Below are positions 32,220 to 53,319 of a stretch of 64,000 nucleotides of DNA, piece after piece. Under the pieces are notes generated by a model. It was not told the DNA's origin and did not search any database. It saw only the letters and a list, made by a program, of their open reading frames with translations. The position numbers were made by a program, and so were the translations under genes. This DNA comes from Ianthella basta (Eukaryota; Porifera; Demospongiae; Verongiida; Ianthellidae), in NCBI GenBank assembly GCA_964019415.1, contig OZ025881.1, positions 7,376,882 to 7,440,881 of the forward strand. The letters run 5' to 3'. How positions within the stretch are numbered: position 1 is the stretch's first letter; the number at the start of each line of letters is the position of its first letter.

Positions 32220-32902
32220 TCAGCGGCGCTGGGGCTGAAGGGTTTGCCACTGCTTCTGACCCCGCCCCTTCTCCCGGTGTGTCCGATGTTTGTTATGACG
32301 TTTTAGGGCCTTACGGCTCAGTCTAGGGACACCATCCGTCGGGGAAACTTTCACCAGCTTGCGGGGGACAGGGACCTCCATCAGCTGTCTGACCGTGTGG
32401 GAATGCCTTGTTGCCACTTGGTCGTGTGGGGGAGGGGGAGCTTGCTGAGTTGGAGGGGCAGTGTCCTCCTCTTCTTGAGAGTGCGTGGGTAGGCTGTGGC
32501 CGTAGACCGACATGCTGGGGTGCTCGATGAGGAGGTTCTCTAGGGAGCCCATTTCACTAAGGGAGTCCTCCAGGGTAAGGCAGGGCGGGGGCGCCACCAC
32601 CCAGGAACCTGCGGACTCTGAGACCGCGTCAGACTCTTGGGACGAGGAGGGCGCCACCTGGTTGACATCTTTGCCTGTAAAGGGCGGTAAATATGGCACT
32701 ACATAGTCAGTGCCACAGTCGGAAATATGGACCTTCGCTTACCTGTGGAGTCGTCGCCCGTATCGACGAGCACCCAGTCCTCTTCGCTTCTCACAATGAA
32801 CCCTGCCGTCTCGGTATCATGTTCTAGTTTGTCAGCCCGTGGTTGTTGGACGTCCTGGACAGCGGTCGACCCCCACAACCACTGAGATACGTACGGGAAC
32901 AT
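32220..32902 (-). CDS. TP53INP: TP53INP (DOR) autophagy/nuclear cofactor, two exons
   Basis: Homologue of TP53INP1/2, small regulators that shuttle between nucleus and autophagosomes and bind ATG8 proteins. Exons 32902-32743 and 32674-32220 give 204 residues. Family signatures: the acidic EEDWVLVDTGD, a WxxV LIR for ATG8 binding; GSWVVAPPPCLTLED; and SLENLLIEHPSMSVYG, the family's most conserved block. A basic C-terminus (RKALKRHNKHRTHREKGR) fits nuclear or rDNA targeting known for TP53INP2. It is divergent from cyclin E with 587 bp between starts. Confidence 0.93.
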
Positions 32903-33489
32903 GATACTTTCGCGCTAACGAAGATTAAACTGTCCACTGTTGTCCGAAGAACTACTTCCTTTCTGAGTTATCAAACTGTCCTGTCTTTCGCTTGAGCTGA
33001 GGTGCTGAGGGAAGGCCAAGAGACGCTCAATTCAAACACACACTCCGGGCCGGCTCTCGTCAGGTATAGGTCCTCCGGCCTTGGCTTTCAAAGTGAACCG
33101 CCAATGATTTGTTTACATGCCATTTGTGGGATGATGCAGTTGCATGTGACGTCAAGTGACCTAACTCCAGCTGATCAGGCACACTAGCCAATCAGATTGC
33201 TCCACAGTTTGGCGGGCCTCTTTAAATATGCAGCGGACAATCTTGTGGTGTCATTGCAGGAATTTGGCTTCAAGGGCTCAAAGCGTGTCGAGCAAGATCT
33301 AGAGGTAAGAGAGCTGTAAAGGCGTCTAACCATAACCTACCCGTTCTTTGGATTGCAGTTGTTTGGCCCATAGCACCTATTCCTAAGTTCTTGATCTCCC
33401 GCACACTGAATCGCTACATTCGCAGTGTGCGTCCTTCTTCCATCTGATCAGGTGGAGACGTGTTCCGTTCGATCAGTCAATCGGTCGAC
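32903..33489. promoter_or_regulatory. divergent promoter TP53INP / cyclin E with CCAAT and E2F sites
   Basis: Holds CCAAT at 33188-33192, TTTGGCGGG (E2F type) at 33208-33216 and a TTTAAATAT TATA-like box near 33221. TGACGTCAAG near 33148 is CRE-like. A likely non-coding first exon of cyclin E ends at a GTAAGA donor near 33304. Confidence 0.6.
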
Positions 33490-35611
33490 ATGAGTGCTCA
33501 GGTGTCCCGGCAGGATAGGAAGAAAAGAGTAGTGGTGAAACAGACCGCAGGAAACGTGAGCCGTAGGCCTAGGCTGCGTTGCTTTGGCACACACAGATCA
33601 ATACAATGACTAGCCGATCAGTTGGGTGCTTAACATGCATTCTCCAATGACAGGAGAACACAAGCTCTGCTCGACTGGCGGGAGCGGAGACCCTGAAGCG
33701 CCGCAAGAGCCAGCGGCTGGCAGGGAAGAAAGTGCTGAAGGAGAGGAATGGAAGCCAGACCGCAGAAGGGCAGGTTGGTATATCAGCTGTTGGCGGTACA
33801 TAGTGGCGGCAAGTTATGGGAACACGCTGCCCACCGCAACGTATATTCATAATGTTTTGATAATACTTCACCCCAAAAGAGCGGTTCTTTTTCCGACCTC
33901 TGCCGCGCAGGCGATGAGGACCAGCCACGAGGCCTGCAGCAAGGGCAGCAGCGCCCCCTTTGCCGGGCTGTCGGTCTCACCCTTCTCCCGCGGCGATGCG
34001 CCGCTGCAGAGTCCGACGGCTGCTGACCTGTTGCGGGCCTCCTCACCCGCTTTCCTGGGCCTCACTCCCGCAGTAGGAGGGCTGGCCAGGCCGTACTCCT
34101 CAGAGCGCACACCACGGCAAAACGGCCCATTCCCTTTCCCTGCGCAGCAGCTATTTCCACCTCCCCGCTCGCCACTCCCCCGCGATCTGAACTGGGCAAA
34201 TCCAGACCTGCTCTGGGAGCACCTTAAGAGCCAGGACAACCATCATCTCGCGCCTGAAACGGATCTTAAGCTACGTCACCCCGGCCTCACTGCCACCATG
34301 CGAGCAATCCTGCTGGATTGGATGCTTGAGGCAAGCTAATCTCCCCCCCCCCCCCCCCCCCCCCACGCACACCCTCCTCACCTGCTCATGTTGCATCCAC
34401 AGGTGTGTGAAGTGTACCGGCTACACAGAGAGAGCTTCTACTTAGCCATGGACCTCTACGACCGCTTTCTGGACTCACAGCACTCCATCCCCAAGGAATC
34501 ACTACAGAAGATTGGAATTACGTGTCTCTTTGCAGCTGCCAAGATTGAGGTGTGTGCCAGTACATCAGTCGTGTTGTGAGGAGGGGTGTGATGTGTGCAT
34601 TCTCATACCATTTCAGGAAATCTATCCGCCAAAGGTTAAGGAATTTGCATATGTCACAGATGGAGCCTGCACAGTGGAAGACATCTTGTGCCAGGAGCTC
34701 ATCATCTATAAGGTTGGTGCAGCTACCAATGTCCTTTCTCCTTGCTATTTCAATGTTTGCGTCCTCCGCCAAAGGCCCTGGACTGGCGTCTGACCAGCCG
34801 CTTCACGGTCAACAACTGGGTCAACACAATCATGCAGCTTGGGGACAATGTGTCTCGGTGCTGTGGACTGGCCCCAGTCTTTCACAACCAGAAGGATGCA
34901 AACAATGAGTTTATTCTTCCAAAGTATTCAGGCCAGGAATTCGTCCAAGTGATGGCAGTGAGTGTGTTTGCCTCTGCCTCAAAGTCACTACCTCAGTGTG
35001 TGTGTGTGTGTGTCTGTACACGTTCAGCTCCTGGACCTCTCTGTGCTGGACATCACCAGTCGGCAGTTTGCCCCCAGTGTCCTGGCCACCAGTGCAATGT
35101 TCCTTGTCCTGGACAGCTGCAGACAGCACCTGAAGCTCTTCACTGGTGAGGAGGAGGAGGGAGTGGATTGCACGGTACACCTTGTGTGCAATGCCCATCT
35201 CTTCCTTCATCCCTTGTCATGCAGGAATGGAGGAGTCAGACATAAGGACGTGTGTCAACTGGCTCTACCCAATGCACAACTCTCTGAGGTGCAATGGGCC
35301 AATCCAGATGAAGCAGTTCTTTGGACCACCTGTGGTATGTGTGTGTGTGTGTGTGCAGTGGTCAAAATATTAGTTTCACCACACATTTCTTTCACTGCAT
35401 AATTTTCCTGCTGCAGGTCCACTTCAGTGACTATCACAACATCCAGACGCACGTGGTGAACCAAGACATGCTGGAGCATGCCCAGCTGCAGCAGAGGCAG
35501 CTGGAGACAGCCCACTGCTTCCTGCCCACCTCCTCTGTCATGATGACCCCGCCACGCACAGACAAACAGCATCGGGCCCTTGGAGAACTCAGCTACAACA
35601 TTCTCGTCTAG
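33490..35611 (+). CDS. CCNE: cyclin E
   Basis: G1/S cyclin, activator of CDK2. A basic N-terminal region ([18 protein letters not shown]) precedes a cyclin box starting at [20 protein letters not shown] and continuing [54 protein letters not shown] and [20 protein letters not shown]. The YPPK and YVTDGAC elements distinguish cyclin E from A and B. Near the C-terminus [14 protein letters not shown] matches the FBXW7 phosphodegron TPPxS/T. Coding begins at 33490 after a probable non-coding exon; later exons include about 33653-33771, 33911-34329 and 34402 onward. One intron has a poly-C run (34345-34364). Confidence 0.92.
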
Positions 35612-35795
35612 AGCACTCGGACATCTCTCTGACTGCCTCCTTATTTTAACAAACACCTGATTGATTCACTTCCCATCCCTTTTAATTATTACTAGTGTGC
35701 AGTATTAATTTTAATGGTCTGATTGTGTTGTTATTCGACTGCAAAATGGCTGCCGGTTAATGGGGCGTATGTGTGTTTGATGCGTGCTGCCTGCG

Positions 35796-41475
<5,680 letters not shown>

Positions 41476-41560
41476 CAGTCATATTTTTAGATGCATCATT
41501 CACTCATTGATTGGCGAGCTTAATTGTATTCATTGGACCACGTTTCGTAAACGTAGGAAA

Positions 41561-45673
<4,113 letters not shown>

Positions 45674-46014
45674 CCACTCTTACCCAGTGGAGACAAGTAA
45701 TGAATATCATTAGATGTACAGTTGTACATGTCAAGAACATGGTCCTCTCTCCCATCACCGACTGACACACACACACACGCACGTCATCATCATCTACATG
45801 TGTGCACATTATTATTGCTATTTATAACAACCTCACTTGTTGATGCTAACTCAAGTGCTCTCTCTTATGCAGCTGCTGGGCTGGTCATGTGACATGCATG
45901 TGACGGGAGATGGCCAATCAAATGACTTGCAAGCATTAGATGTGGTACTGAAATAAACCACACATGCCAATGGTGTGCTATGAGTGTCGAGTCTGCAGAG
46001 ATCAGTGCACACTC
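45674..46014. other. convergent 3' region of PRPF4B and MRPL3
   Basis: Nothing coding seen. AAATAAACC near 45951 is a probable polyadenylation signal for PRPF4B. Confidence 0.45.
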
Positions 46015-47617
46015 CTACTTCTTCCTCTTCAGCTGCTGCTCCTTGGAAAGGTCGAGGGTAGGGGAGAATGGGAGGTGGACACCTTCAGCGAAGGTCTCCT
46101 CCGGCAGAGGCTCGTGTTCTCCCTTGATGTAAGTGGGGAATGGGGGAGGGGTAGTGTGCGGGATGTGAAAGGCATCCCTCACCCTCACATACTGCATCTT
46201 GTGACCAGGCACCGCCCCCATCACGTAGAGGACATCAAAGGCATGGTTGATTCGGAGCACCTATGAATACGGTTATAGCACTCTGGTCAGAACTAGGTCA
46301 TTCTAGCGCTGTTTGCAAAACTGCATGAGATAGGAATTCAGCAATTCACGTGGTCATCTGGTCAAGCGGAGTTGCTGGACCACCTTCCTGTGTATTAGGC
46401 TAGGAGTGCATTGAATCACTCAGTGTCACAAATCTCACTGACCTTGGTCCAGTGACTCATGTGAATTGCCACTAAATTCCTTTTATGCAACTACTACAAC
46501 TCCACCACAGACTGGTGTCTCTGGTGTCACATGACATGACACCAGAGCCTTACCTTGAGGTTCAGTACTGTCCGCCTCACACCACCCATCCGTCCAGGCA
46601 TTCTCTTTCCAGGGAATATTCTCCCTGGACTCCCCCCACCGCCTGTGGCCCCCATTTTTCGATGTGTTTTGGTTGTTCCATGCGAGGCAGGCTGGCCCTT
46701 CATTCCATGCCGCTTCATGACACCCTGGAACCCCTTGCCAATGCTGCATGTGACGTGAGTGAAGAGATGAGGTAGAATGGTGCATTTCAGCCCTCCTGGG
46801 TTGAGTGTATACAGTGTTGATGGGTTGGTCACAGACTCACGTCTTTGCACACACGTCCACATACTGCCCTGCAGTGAAATGAGCAGCAGTGATGGGAGTT
46901 CCAACCGGCAGCAATCCCCTCTTTGTCACTCTGAACTCCCACAGCTTCCTTTTCAGAGGAGTGCCTGCCTTGGCAAAGTGCCCCCGCAGTGCTGCTGTCA
47001 CCTACACACACGTGCACACACATGTGCACACACACGTACACACCACATGCCCCATCAGGTAGCTGCGTGGCCAGCTAATACAGGCTGCTTACTCGGTGCC
47101 TCTTGGGATGGTCCACAGCTCCAATTTGCAGCCCATAGTATCCCTCCTTGGCCTTTGTCCGTGCGTACACCACCTGGTTGTCCACAATCTGCAACGGACC
47201 AGCAACTCATGAGTAGACAGACATGTAGCAAGCCCCGCCCCCCAGGGCCTGCCCCCCCCCCCCCCCACACACACACACCTGCAGAAGGGTGACGGGTAGC
47301 CTGTTGCCTGTGGAGTCCCACAGCTGTGTCATTCCCAACTTGAGCGCAATGGCACCAGTCCGACGCGACCCCTTGGTCCACTTCCTCGCCGCCACGCGCT
47401 CTGCCGCAGGAGATGGTGGGCTGCTGTCCGCGCTATAGATAGAGCTGGCGGTTGTTGGCTGCCCCTCGCTAGATGTAGGGACTCCAGCGGACTGAGGGAA
47501 TGTGGAAGTTCCTCGCGTGAGGGTGTCGCGGAAGGGGCCCCAGCTGGAGCTCTGTGTCGCTCTGCCGCACAAGCGGAGAGCATTCGCAAAAAGCAGGCAC
47601 ACGCGTCTTGGCTCCAT
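46015..47617 (-). CDS. MRPL3: mitochondrial ribosomal protein L3 (uL3m)
   Basis: Large-subunit mitochondrial ribosomal protein. Start [20 protein letters not shown] reads as a mitochondrial leader. Core L3 motifs: [25 protein letters not shown] joined to [20 protein letters not shown] and [17 protein letters not shown], the family signature [20 protein letters not shown] followed by [20 protein letters not shown] and [12 protein letters not shown], and a C-terminal [19 protein letters not shown]. It ends QQLKRKK. The gene is divergent from KDSR, with 70 bp between starts. Confidence 0.94.
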
Positions 47618-47687
47618 TTTGCTACAGTTTATATTAAACGGAACGGCTAGCCTTCTCGTATAAATTGTTTGGCTTCTTTTGTGTGAG
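47618..47687. promoter_or_regulatory. divergent promoter MRPL3 / KDSR
   Basis: Only 70 bp separate the start codons, which forces overlapping promoters. No TATA box at a usual distance is visible. Confidence 0.6.
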
Positions 47688-49333
47688 ATGCTGTGGATTG
47701 TGCTGGTGTGCGTAGTGACCCTGCTGGCCGGGGCGGCAGCACTGCGGCTCGTCTGCAGGAGGAGACCCTTCTCGTTGAAGGGATGCCACGTGCTGGTGAG
47801 TCCTCGCGCGTGTGGCCAACAGTCTTGCCATGCAGCGTACGTGCTCGAGCTCAGCATGTACCCTCATATCACGTGACCAGGTGACCGGCGGCTCCAGTGG
47901 CATCGGCAAGGCAGTGGCGCTAGAGGCCGTCAGGAGGGGCGCATCAGTCACTCTATTGGCCAGGAATGAGGCATGTGGTTCCTGCCTGGCACCAGGTGCA
48001 TTGGGTGCATGGTGATATGCCCTCCCTCACTGCATGTCTCCAGGAAAAGTTACTGTTGGCCAAGCAGGAGGTGGAGGCTGCGATCAGGCCAGGAGGTCAA
48101 AACAAGCAAGTGAGTGATGCATTTACCAGGACCATACCAGCACTCCCCATCAGCTGCCAACCCAACTTGTGTCCAGAGTGTGTGCTGTGTCTCAGTGGAT
48201 GTGAGTGCGTCTGATGACGAAGTGGCTGCAGCAATTGACAAGGTGAAGTCGTACATTCCTTGAGTTGCTCAAGTGCCATCTTGAGATGCCACTGGTCACT
48301 CCTCCTCAGGCTGTGGGGAAGCTGGGGCCTGTAGCTGTGTTGGTGAACTCTGCTGGTGTCACCTTCCCTTCTGCATTCCTCAACACCCCCACCCACAAGT
48401 TCCAGGTGGGACCCTTCTGAGTGATCACACCACAATAGGTTGCCCATGCCACACCCACCTGTGCCACTCCCACCTGTGCCACTCCCCGCAGGAGCTGTTC
48501 CAGACCAATGTCCTGGGCAGTGTGCGTGTGACTCAAGCAGTGCTGCCACAGATGATCAAGGAGAGGCGGGGCAGGGTGGTGTTCATCTCCTCACAGGCGG
48601 GACAGTGTGCAATCTACGGCTATTCAGCATACAGTGCCTCCAAGTTTGCCCTGAGGGGCCTCGCTGAGTGCCTGCAGATGGAAGTGAAGCCTTTCAATGT
48701 TTTGATCAGTGTGTCCTTCCCTCCTGATACGGACACCCCTCAGCTGCATAAGGAGATGGAGAGTCGGGTGTGTGGGGGAGGGGGGAGGGAGTGCTTTGAA
48801 GGACCTGTTGTCTGACTGCTAATGTTTCCCTTTGCAGTCAGCCATTGCCAATGAAATTGCAGGGAACTCTGGTTTGATGAGGCCAGAGAGGACAGCAGAG
48901 GACGTGCTTAATGGAGTACAGGTAGACACACATGTGCACACACCTCACATCACACACACCGAGCCTGTATTTGCAATGTGGTATATGATGGGGCTACCTG
49001 TATGGTTTCCCTTGCACTGATGTAGAGTGGACAGTTCACAATAACACATGGTTTCGATGGTGTTCTCCTTGGGGCAGTGACGGCTGGCTTCAGTCCGGTG
49101 CACAGCCTCACAGAAGGACTAACCCAGGTACACACACAGTGCAATGTGGTGCTTGTGGCCATGCAGGACCCTCTGTCTGTCCCCTCCTCCCTCCCTTTGC
49201 GTATCCTGCACAGGTGCTGCTGATGAGTCCTGTTCGTCTGCTGTCATTCTTTTACATTGCCTCCTTCAACAAGATAGTGCACACTCACCTTAACAAGCCT
49301 GCCCCTGAGAACACAACCACCCACCCACGCTAA
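47688..49333 (+). CDS. KDSR: 3-ketodihydrosphingosine reductase
   Basis: ER-membrane SDR that reduces 3-ketosphinganine with NADPH in sphingolipid synthesis. N-terminal membrane anchor (LWIVLVCVVTLLAGAAALRL), cofactor motif VTGGSSGIGKAVALEAVRRG, acidic-loop SVDVSASDDEVAAAIDK, VLVNSAGVTFPSAF, VVFISSQAGQ, catalytic YSASKFALRGLAE, and a hydrophobic C-terminal segment (LLMSPVRLLSFFYIASFN). Exons: about 47688-47793, 47881-47971, 48045-48109, 48172-48241, 48310-48405, 48492-48767, 48838-48921, 49025-49127, 49215-49333. Active-site Tyr and Lys are present. Confidence 0.93.
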
Positions 49334-49528
49334 GACATGCTGTACCAGGGTATGTGCATTATGTACAAAACTCAGAGACACACACAACTGCATGTGCCAT
49401 GGCAGTGTACTGGCGTGTGGAGTCATGGTCGTTGACACAGTGTGCTGTGTATTGTCACTGGAGCTGGAGGGCCTGGGGTGAGGTGGCCCGTTGTCATGGT
49501 GAGGCACTGATTGGTGTGTGGGCGGTGC

Positions 49529-52500
49529 TCATAGGACGGATGCCAGTCCATAAAACTCGCGCTGTGTTGCCATGGCGTCATAGCACTGGTAGGAGCAGAG
49601 GGGGGCCCTCACAGGCATAACATCTGCCGGTGTCACCACATGAGGGAGCTCCTCACGGACGCTCACAAAGCGCACACACTCCAGCCAGGAGTTGACAAAG
49701 GGGCCGTGGCAGGAGGCACAGCTGCCACCCTGCTCCACCAGTGCCTGCAACACCGGCTGCAAGGCCACATCACTCCACTCACTGCACAGAGGGATGCACG
49801 AATGTGGGCTGTGAACACACTTCTGACACCTTGCTGAGCCTGCCCTGCATGTGCCCAGGTGCATGCTCCTATTATTGCACAATATCATGCTCACAGAAAA
49901 GAGGGGCTGGAAGCAAGATCAAAATAGCTGCCCCACCCACCCACCCCTCTCTCAGCTGCCCCACCCACCCACCCCTCTCTCAGCTGCCCCACCCACCCAC
50001 CCCTCTCTCAGCTGCCCCACCCACCCACCCCTCTCTCAGCTGCCCCACCCACCCACCTCTCTCTCAGCTGCTCCACCCACCCCTCTCTCAGCTGCCCCAC
50101 CCACCCACCCCTCTCTCAGCTGCCCCACCCACCCACCCCACTCCCAGCTGCCCCACCCACCCACCCCTCTCTCAGCTGCCCCACCCACCCACCCCACTCC
50201 CAGCTGCCCCACCCACCCACCCCTCTCTCAGCTGCCCCACCCACCCACCCCTCTCTCAGCTGCTCCAGTACCACCCGACCAGCGAGCTCCCTCAACATCA
50301 GGACCTCCTGGCACAGGTCAGACGGGACAGGGATGAATGGAACGAGAGGGTTCTCCTCATAGTGGAACTCCACCAATGGGACCTGCAACAGCTGTGGCAG
50401 AGGAGGGGGAGGGAGGTGAGGGGGGCCATGGTCCAGTGGAGGTGAGGGGCCATAAGGTCACTCCGGAGGGCCACTAAACTCCTACCCACATCCTCCTGTA
50501 CGATTAGTTGGACACGGGAAAACTCGGCCATGAGGGTCCGGGCTAACGTCCTGTCCAAGTCCCTGATACGTCCCAAGTCCCCCATGGATTGAAGTTGGAG
50601 GGCATGGGCCTGGTCCAGTGGAGGTGAGGGGTGCCATGGGCCAGTGGAGGTGAGGGGTGCCATGGGCCAGTGGAGGTGAGGGGTGCCATGGTCCAGTGGA
50701 GGTGAGGGGTGCCATGGTCCAGTGGAGGTGAGGGGTGCCATGGTCCAGTGGAGGTGAGGGGCGCCATGGTCCAGTGGAGGTGAGGGGCGCCATGGTCCAG
50801 TGGAGGTGAGGGGTGCCATGGTCCAGTGGAGGTGAGGGGCACCATGGTCCAGTGGAGGTGAGGGGCGCCATGGTCCAGTGGAGGTGAGGGGTGCCATGGC
50901 CCAGTGGAGGTGAGGGGTGCCATGGTCCAGTGGAGGTGAGGGCTGCCATGGTCCAGTGGAGGTGAGGGGTGCCGCCATGGTCCAGTGGAGGTGAGGGGCG
51001 CCATGGTCCAGTGGAGGTGAGGGGCGCCATGGTCCAGTGGAGGTGAGGGGTGCCATGGGCCAGTGGAGGTGAGGGGTGCCATGGTCCAGTGGAGGTGAGG
51101 GGTGCCGCCATGGTCCAGTGGAGGTGAGGGGTGCCGCCATGGTCCAGTGGAGGTGAGGGGTGCCGCCATGGCTCAGTGGAGGTGAGGGACGCCGCCACGG
51201 CCCAGTGGAGGTGAGGGGTGCCATGGCCCAGTGGAGGTGAGGGGTGCCATGGCCCAGTGGAGGTGAGGGGTGCCATGGTCCAGTGGAGGTGAGGGGTGCC
51301 GCCATGGTCCAGTGGAGGTGAGGGGCGCCATGGCCCAGTGGAGGTGAGGGGCGCCGCCACGGCCCAGTGGAGGTGAGGGGCGCCATGGTCCAGTGGAGGT
51401 GAGGGGTGCCATGGGCCAGTGGAGGTGAGGGGCGCCGCCACGGCCCAGTGGAGGTGAGGGGTGCCATGGTCCAGTGGAGGTGAGGGGTGCCATGGGCCAG
51501 TGGAGGTGAGGGGCGCCGCCACGGCCCAGTGGAGGTGAGGGGCGCCATGGCCCAGTGGAGGTGAGGGGTGCCATGGCCCAGTGGAGGTGAGGGGTGCCAT
51601 GGTCCAGTGGAGGTGAGGGGTGCCATGGGCCAGTGGAGGTGAGGAGCGCCATGGTCCAGTGGAGGTGAGGGGTGCCATGGGCCAGTGGAGGTGAGGGGTG
51701 CCATGGTCCAGTGGAGGTGAGGGGTGCCATGGCTCAGTGGAGGTGAGGGGTGCCATGGTCCAGTGGAGGTGAGGGGTGCCATGGCTCAGTGGAGGTGAGG
51801 GGTGCCACGGCCCAGTGGAGGTGAGGGGCGCCATGGGCCAGTGGAGGTGAGGGGTGCCATGGTCCAGTGGAGGTGAGGGGTGCCATGGGCCAGTGGAGGT
51901 GAGGGGTGCCATGGCCCAGTGGAGGTGAGGGGTGCCATGGTCCAGTGGAGGTGAGGGGTGCCATGGTCCAGTGGAGGTGAGGGGTGCCATGGTCCAGTGG
52001 AGGTGAGGGGTGCCACGGCCCAGTGGAGGTGAAGGGTGCCATGGCTAAGGTGTCTACGTGTACACCAGCTATCCCACCTCTGCTGGGAAGTACTCCACTG
52101 CATTCCCAGACACATCCAGAACTGCCAGGGAACAGCATCCATTGATGGTCTGATGATGGGTGGCCGGGGAGAGGGGGGACAAAATGGGACAGCGTGGAGA
52201 GGGGGGTAGGACAGGGGGAATGAGTGTGGGAACCTCTGTATTAATAATTACAGCAGTTGTACCTTGGGCAGTCGCTTCAATTTGTTCTTTGCCAAGAATA
52301 GTTTCTTCAGCTTTGCCAGCCGACCAACAGAGGAGGGCAATCTGACAGAAGAGGGAATGGTGTCATGAGCTGACTCCATGGCACACCACCAAGTGGAGCT
52401 GACCTCTTGAGAGCATTCCCCTCAAGGTTCAGTTCCAGTAAGTTGCTCAGCTCACCAACCTCCACAGGGAGAAGCTCAAGGCAGTTACCACTCACACTCA

Positions 52501-52531
52501 TGTGGGTCAGGCCCTGCAAGCTAAGGGACAC

Positions 52532-52574
<43 letters not shown>

Positions 52575-53147
52575 ACAAACCTTCAGAGGACAGAGACGTG
52601 TGGTGTGTGTTGCTTACTGCTGGACCTCTGGAGGCAGTGCAGACAGTGCATTGCCACTCAAATTGAGGATCCTCAGTTTTCTCAGTGACACTGCAGGATA
52701 GAGACGCGCAGCAGTGACTTATCAAGCAGTCCCAGTTGACACCCAGGCAGGCGCGCTAAGCTCACTCAGAACCAGTGCGTTCAGCTGTGTGATTTGGTTC
52801 TGGAACAAGTGCAGCGACTCCAGCCGCCACAGCACAGCCAAACAGGCGTCAAGCTGAGTCAACCGGTTGCATCCGACGTTCAGAGAAACAAGCTACCAAA
52901 AAACAACAGAAATAGATGAGTCAGGCTTGTCCACCCCATGCACCAGCTCCGCCCCGAGCTAGTAGCTGCTAACATTAGTGAGTGCCGATAGGTGTCTGGG
53001 CAAGACGGCAATGCTGTTATTCTTCATACTGAGGGAATGCAGAGTCTCTACTCGCTCCAGAGCCTTAGGAACTTCGTGCAACCGCTTCCCATCGAGAGAG
53101 ATCTGCTTGGCGCCCACGGACGCTGCTTTGAGCAGAACGGCATCCAT
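49529..53147 (-). CDS. LRRC69: LRRC69-like leucine-rich repeat protein with C-terminal Cys module
   Basis: Starts MDAVLLKAASVGAKQISLDG; leucine-rich repeats follow: LHEVPKALERVETLHSLSMK, LVSLNVGCNRLTQL, LRKLRILNLSGNALSALPPE, LTHMSVSGNCLELLPVEVGE, LLELNLEGNALK, KLKKLFLAKNKLKRLP and LAVLDVSGNAVEYFPAE. Then VPLVEFHYEENPL and a Cys-rich end GGSCASCHGPFVNSWLECVR...LCSYQCYDAMATQREFYGLA, which matches the LRRC69 C-terminus in spacing (CxxC...CSYxC, a likely zinc site). Function unknown in any animal. Intron arrays at 49.9-50.3 and 50.6-52.0 kb. A possible extra 40-residue exon lies at about 50605-50486. I identify the family from memory of its pattern. Confidence 0.8.
49928..50262. repeat. donor-containing 27-bp repeat in LRRC69-like intron
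   Basis: About 12 units; on the minus (sense) strand CAGCTGAGAGAGGGGTGGGT plus GGGTGGGG. The true exon end CTGAGAGAGGG|GTGGGT is the first unit, so the array multiplies the 5' splice site. Confidence 0.92.
50486..50605 (-). CDS. candidate 40-residue cassette exon of LRRC69-like gene
   Basis: Between two stretches of the same 26-bp repeat lies unique sequence reading AHALQLQSMGDLGRIRDLDR then TLARTLMAEFSRVQLIVQED. It has an AG at the upstream end, a GTGGGT donor downstream and phase 0 on both sides, so it could be included or skipped without frame change. Vertebrate LRRC69, as I recall it, has no such insert. It is predicted to be helical. Confidence 0.4.
50620..52038. repeat. 26-bp minisatellite in LRRC69-like intron
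   Basis: About 54 copies of GTGCCATGGTCCAGTGGAGG plus TGAGGG, with GGCC/GTCC and GCCGCC variants. One further unit sits at about 50403-50450 beyond the candidate cassette exon. Long His/Pro/Leu frames on the minus strand are artefacts of the repeat. Confidence 0.95.
52541..52572. repeat. (CA)n tract, TG in the sense of LRRC69-like gene
   Basis: Short dinucleotide run in an intron of the minus-strand gene. Confidence 0.93.
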
Positions 53148-53319
53148 CTTGTACACAACGTCACGTGATCACCTTAGTAACCCGCTCAGTATGCAATAAA
53201 ATCATTACAGCAAACCACAGCAAATACTTCTAGCATGCATTAATAAATAGGAAAAAGGGGGTTAACGTGCGTCTTCGATGAAATCAATCTAACATTACCA
53301 GCACATCCGGCACTGATGA

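Noticed and set aside
50298-51990. About 500-residue His/Pro/Leu/Trp frames on the minus strand
   Set aside because: Generated by the 26-bp minisatellite in an LRRC69-like intron read in shifting frames.
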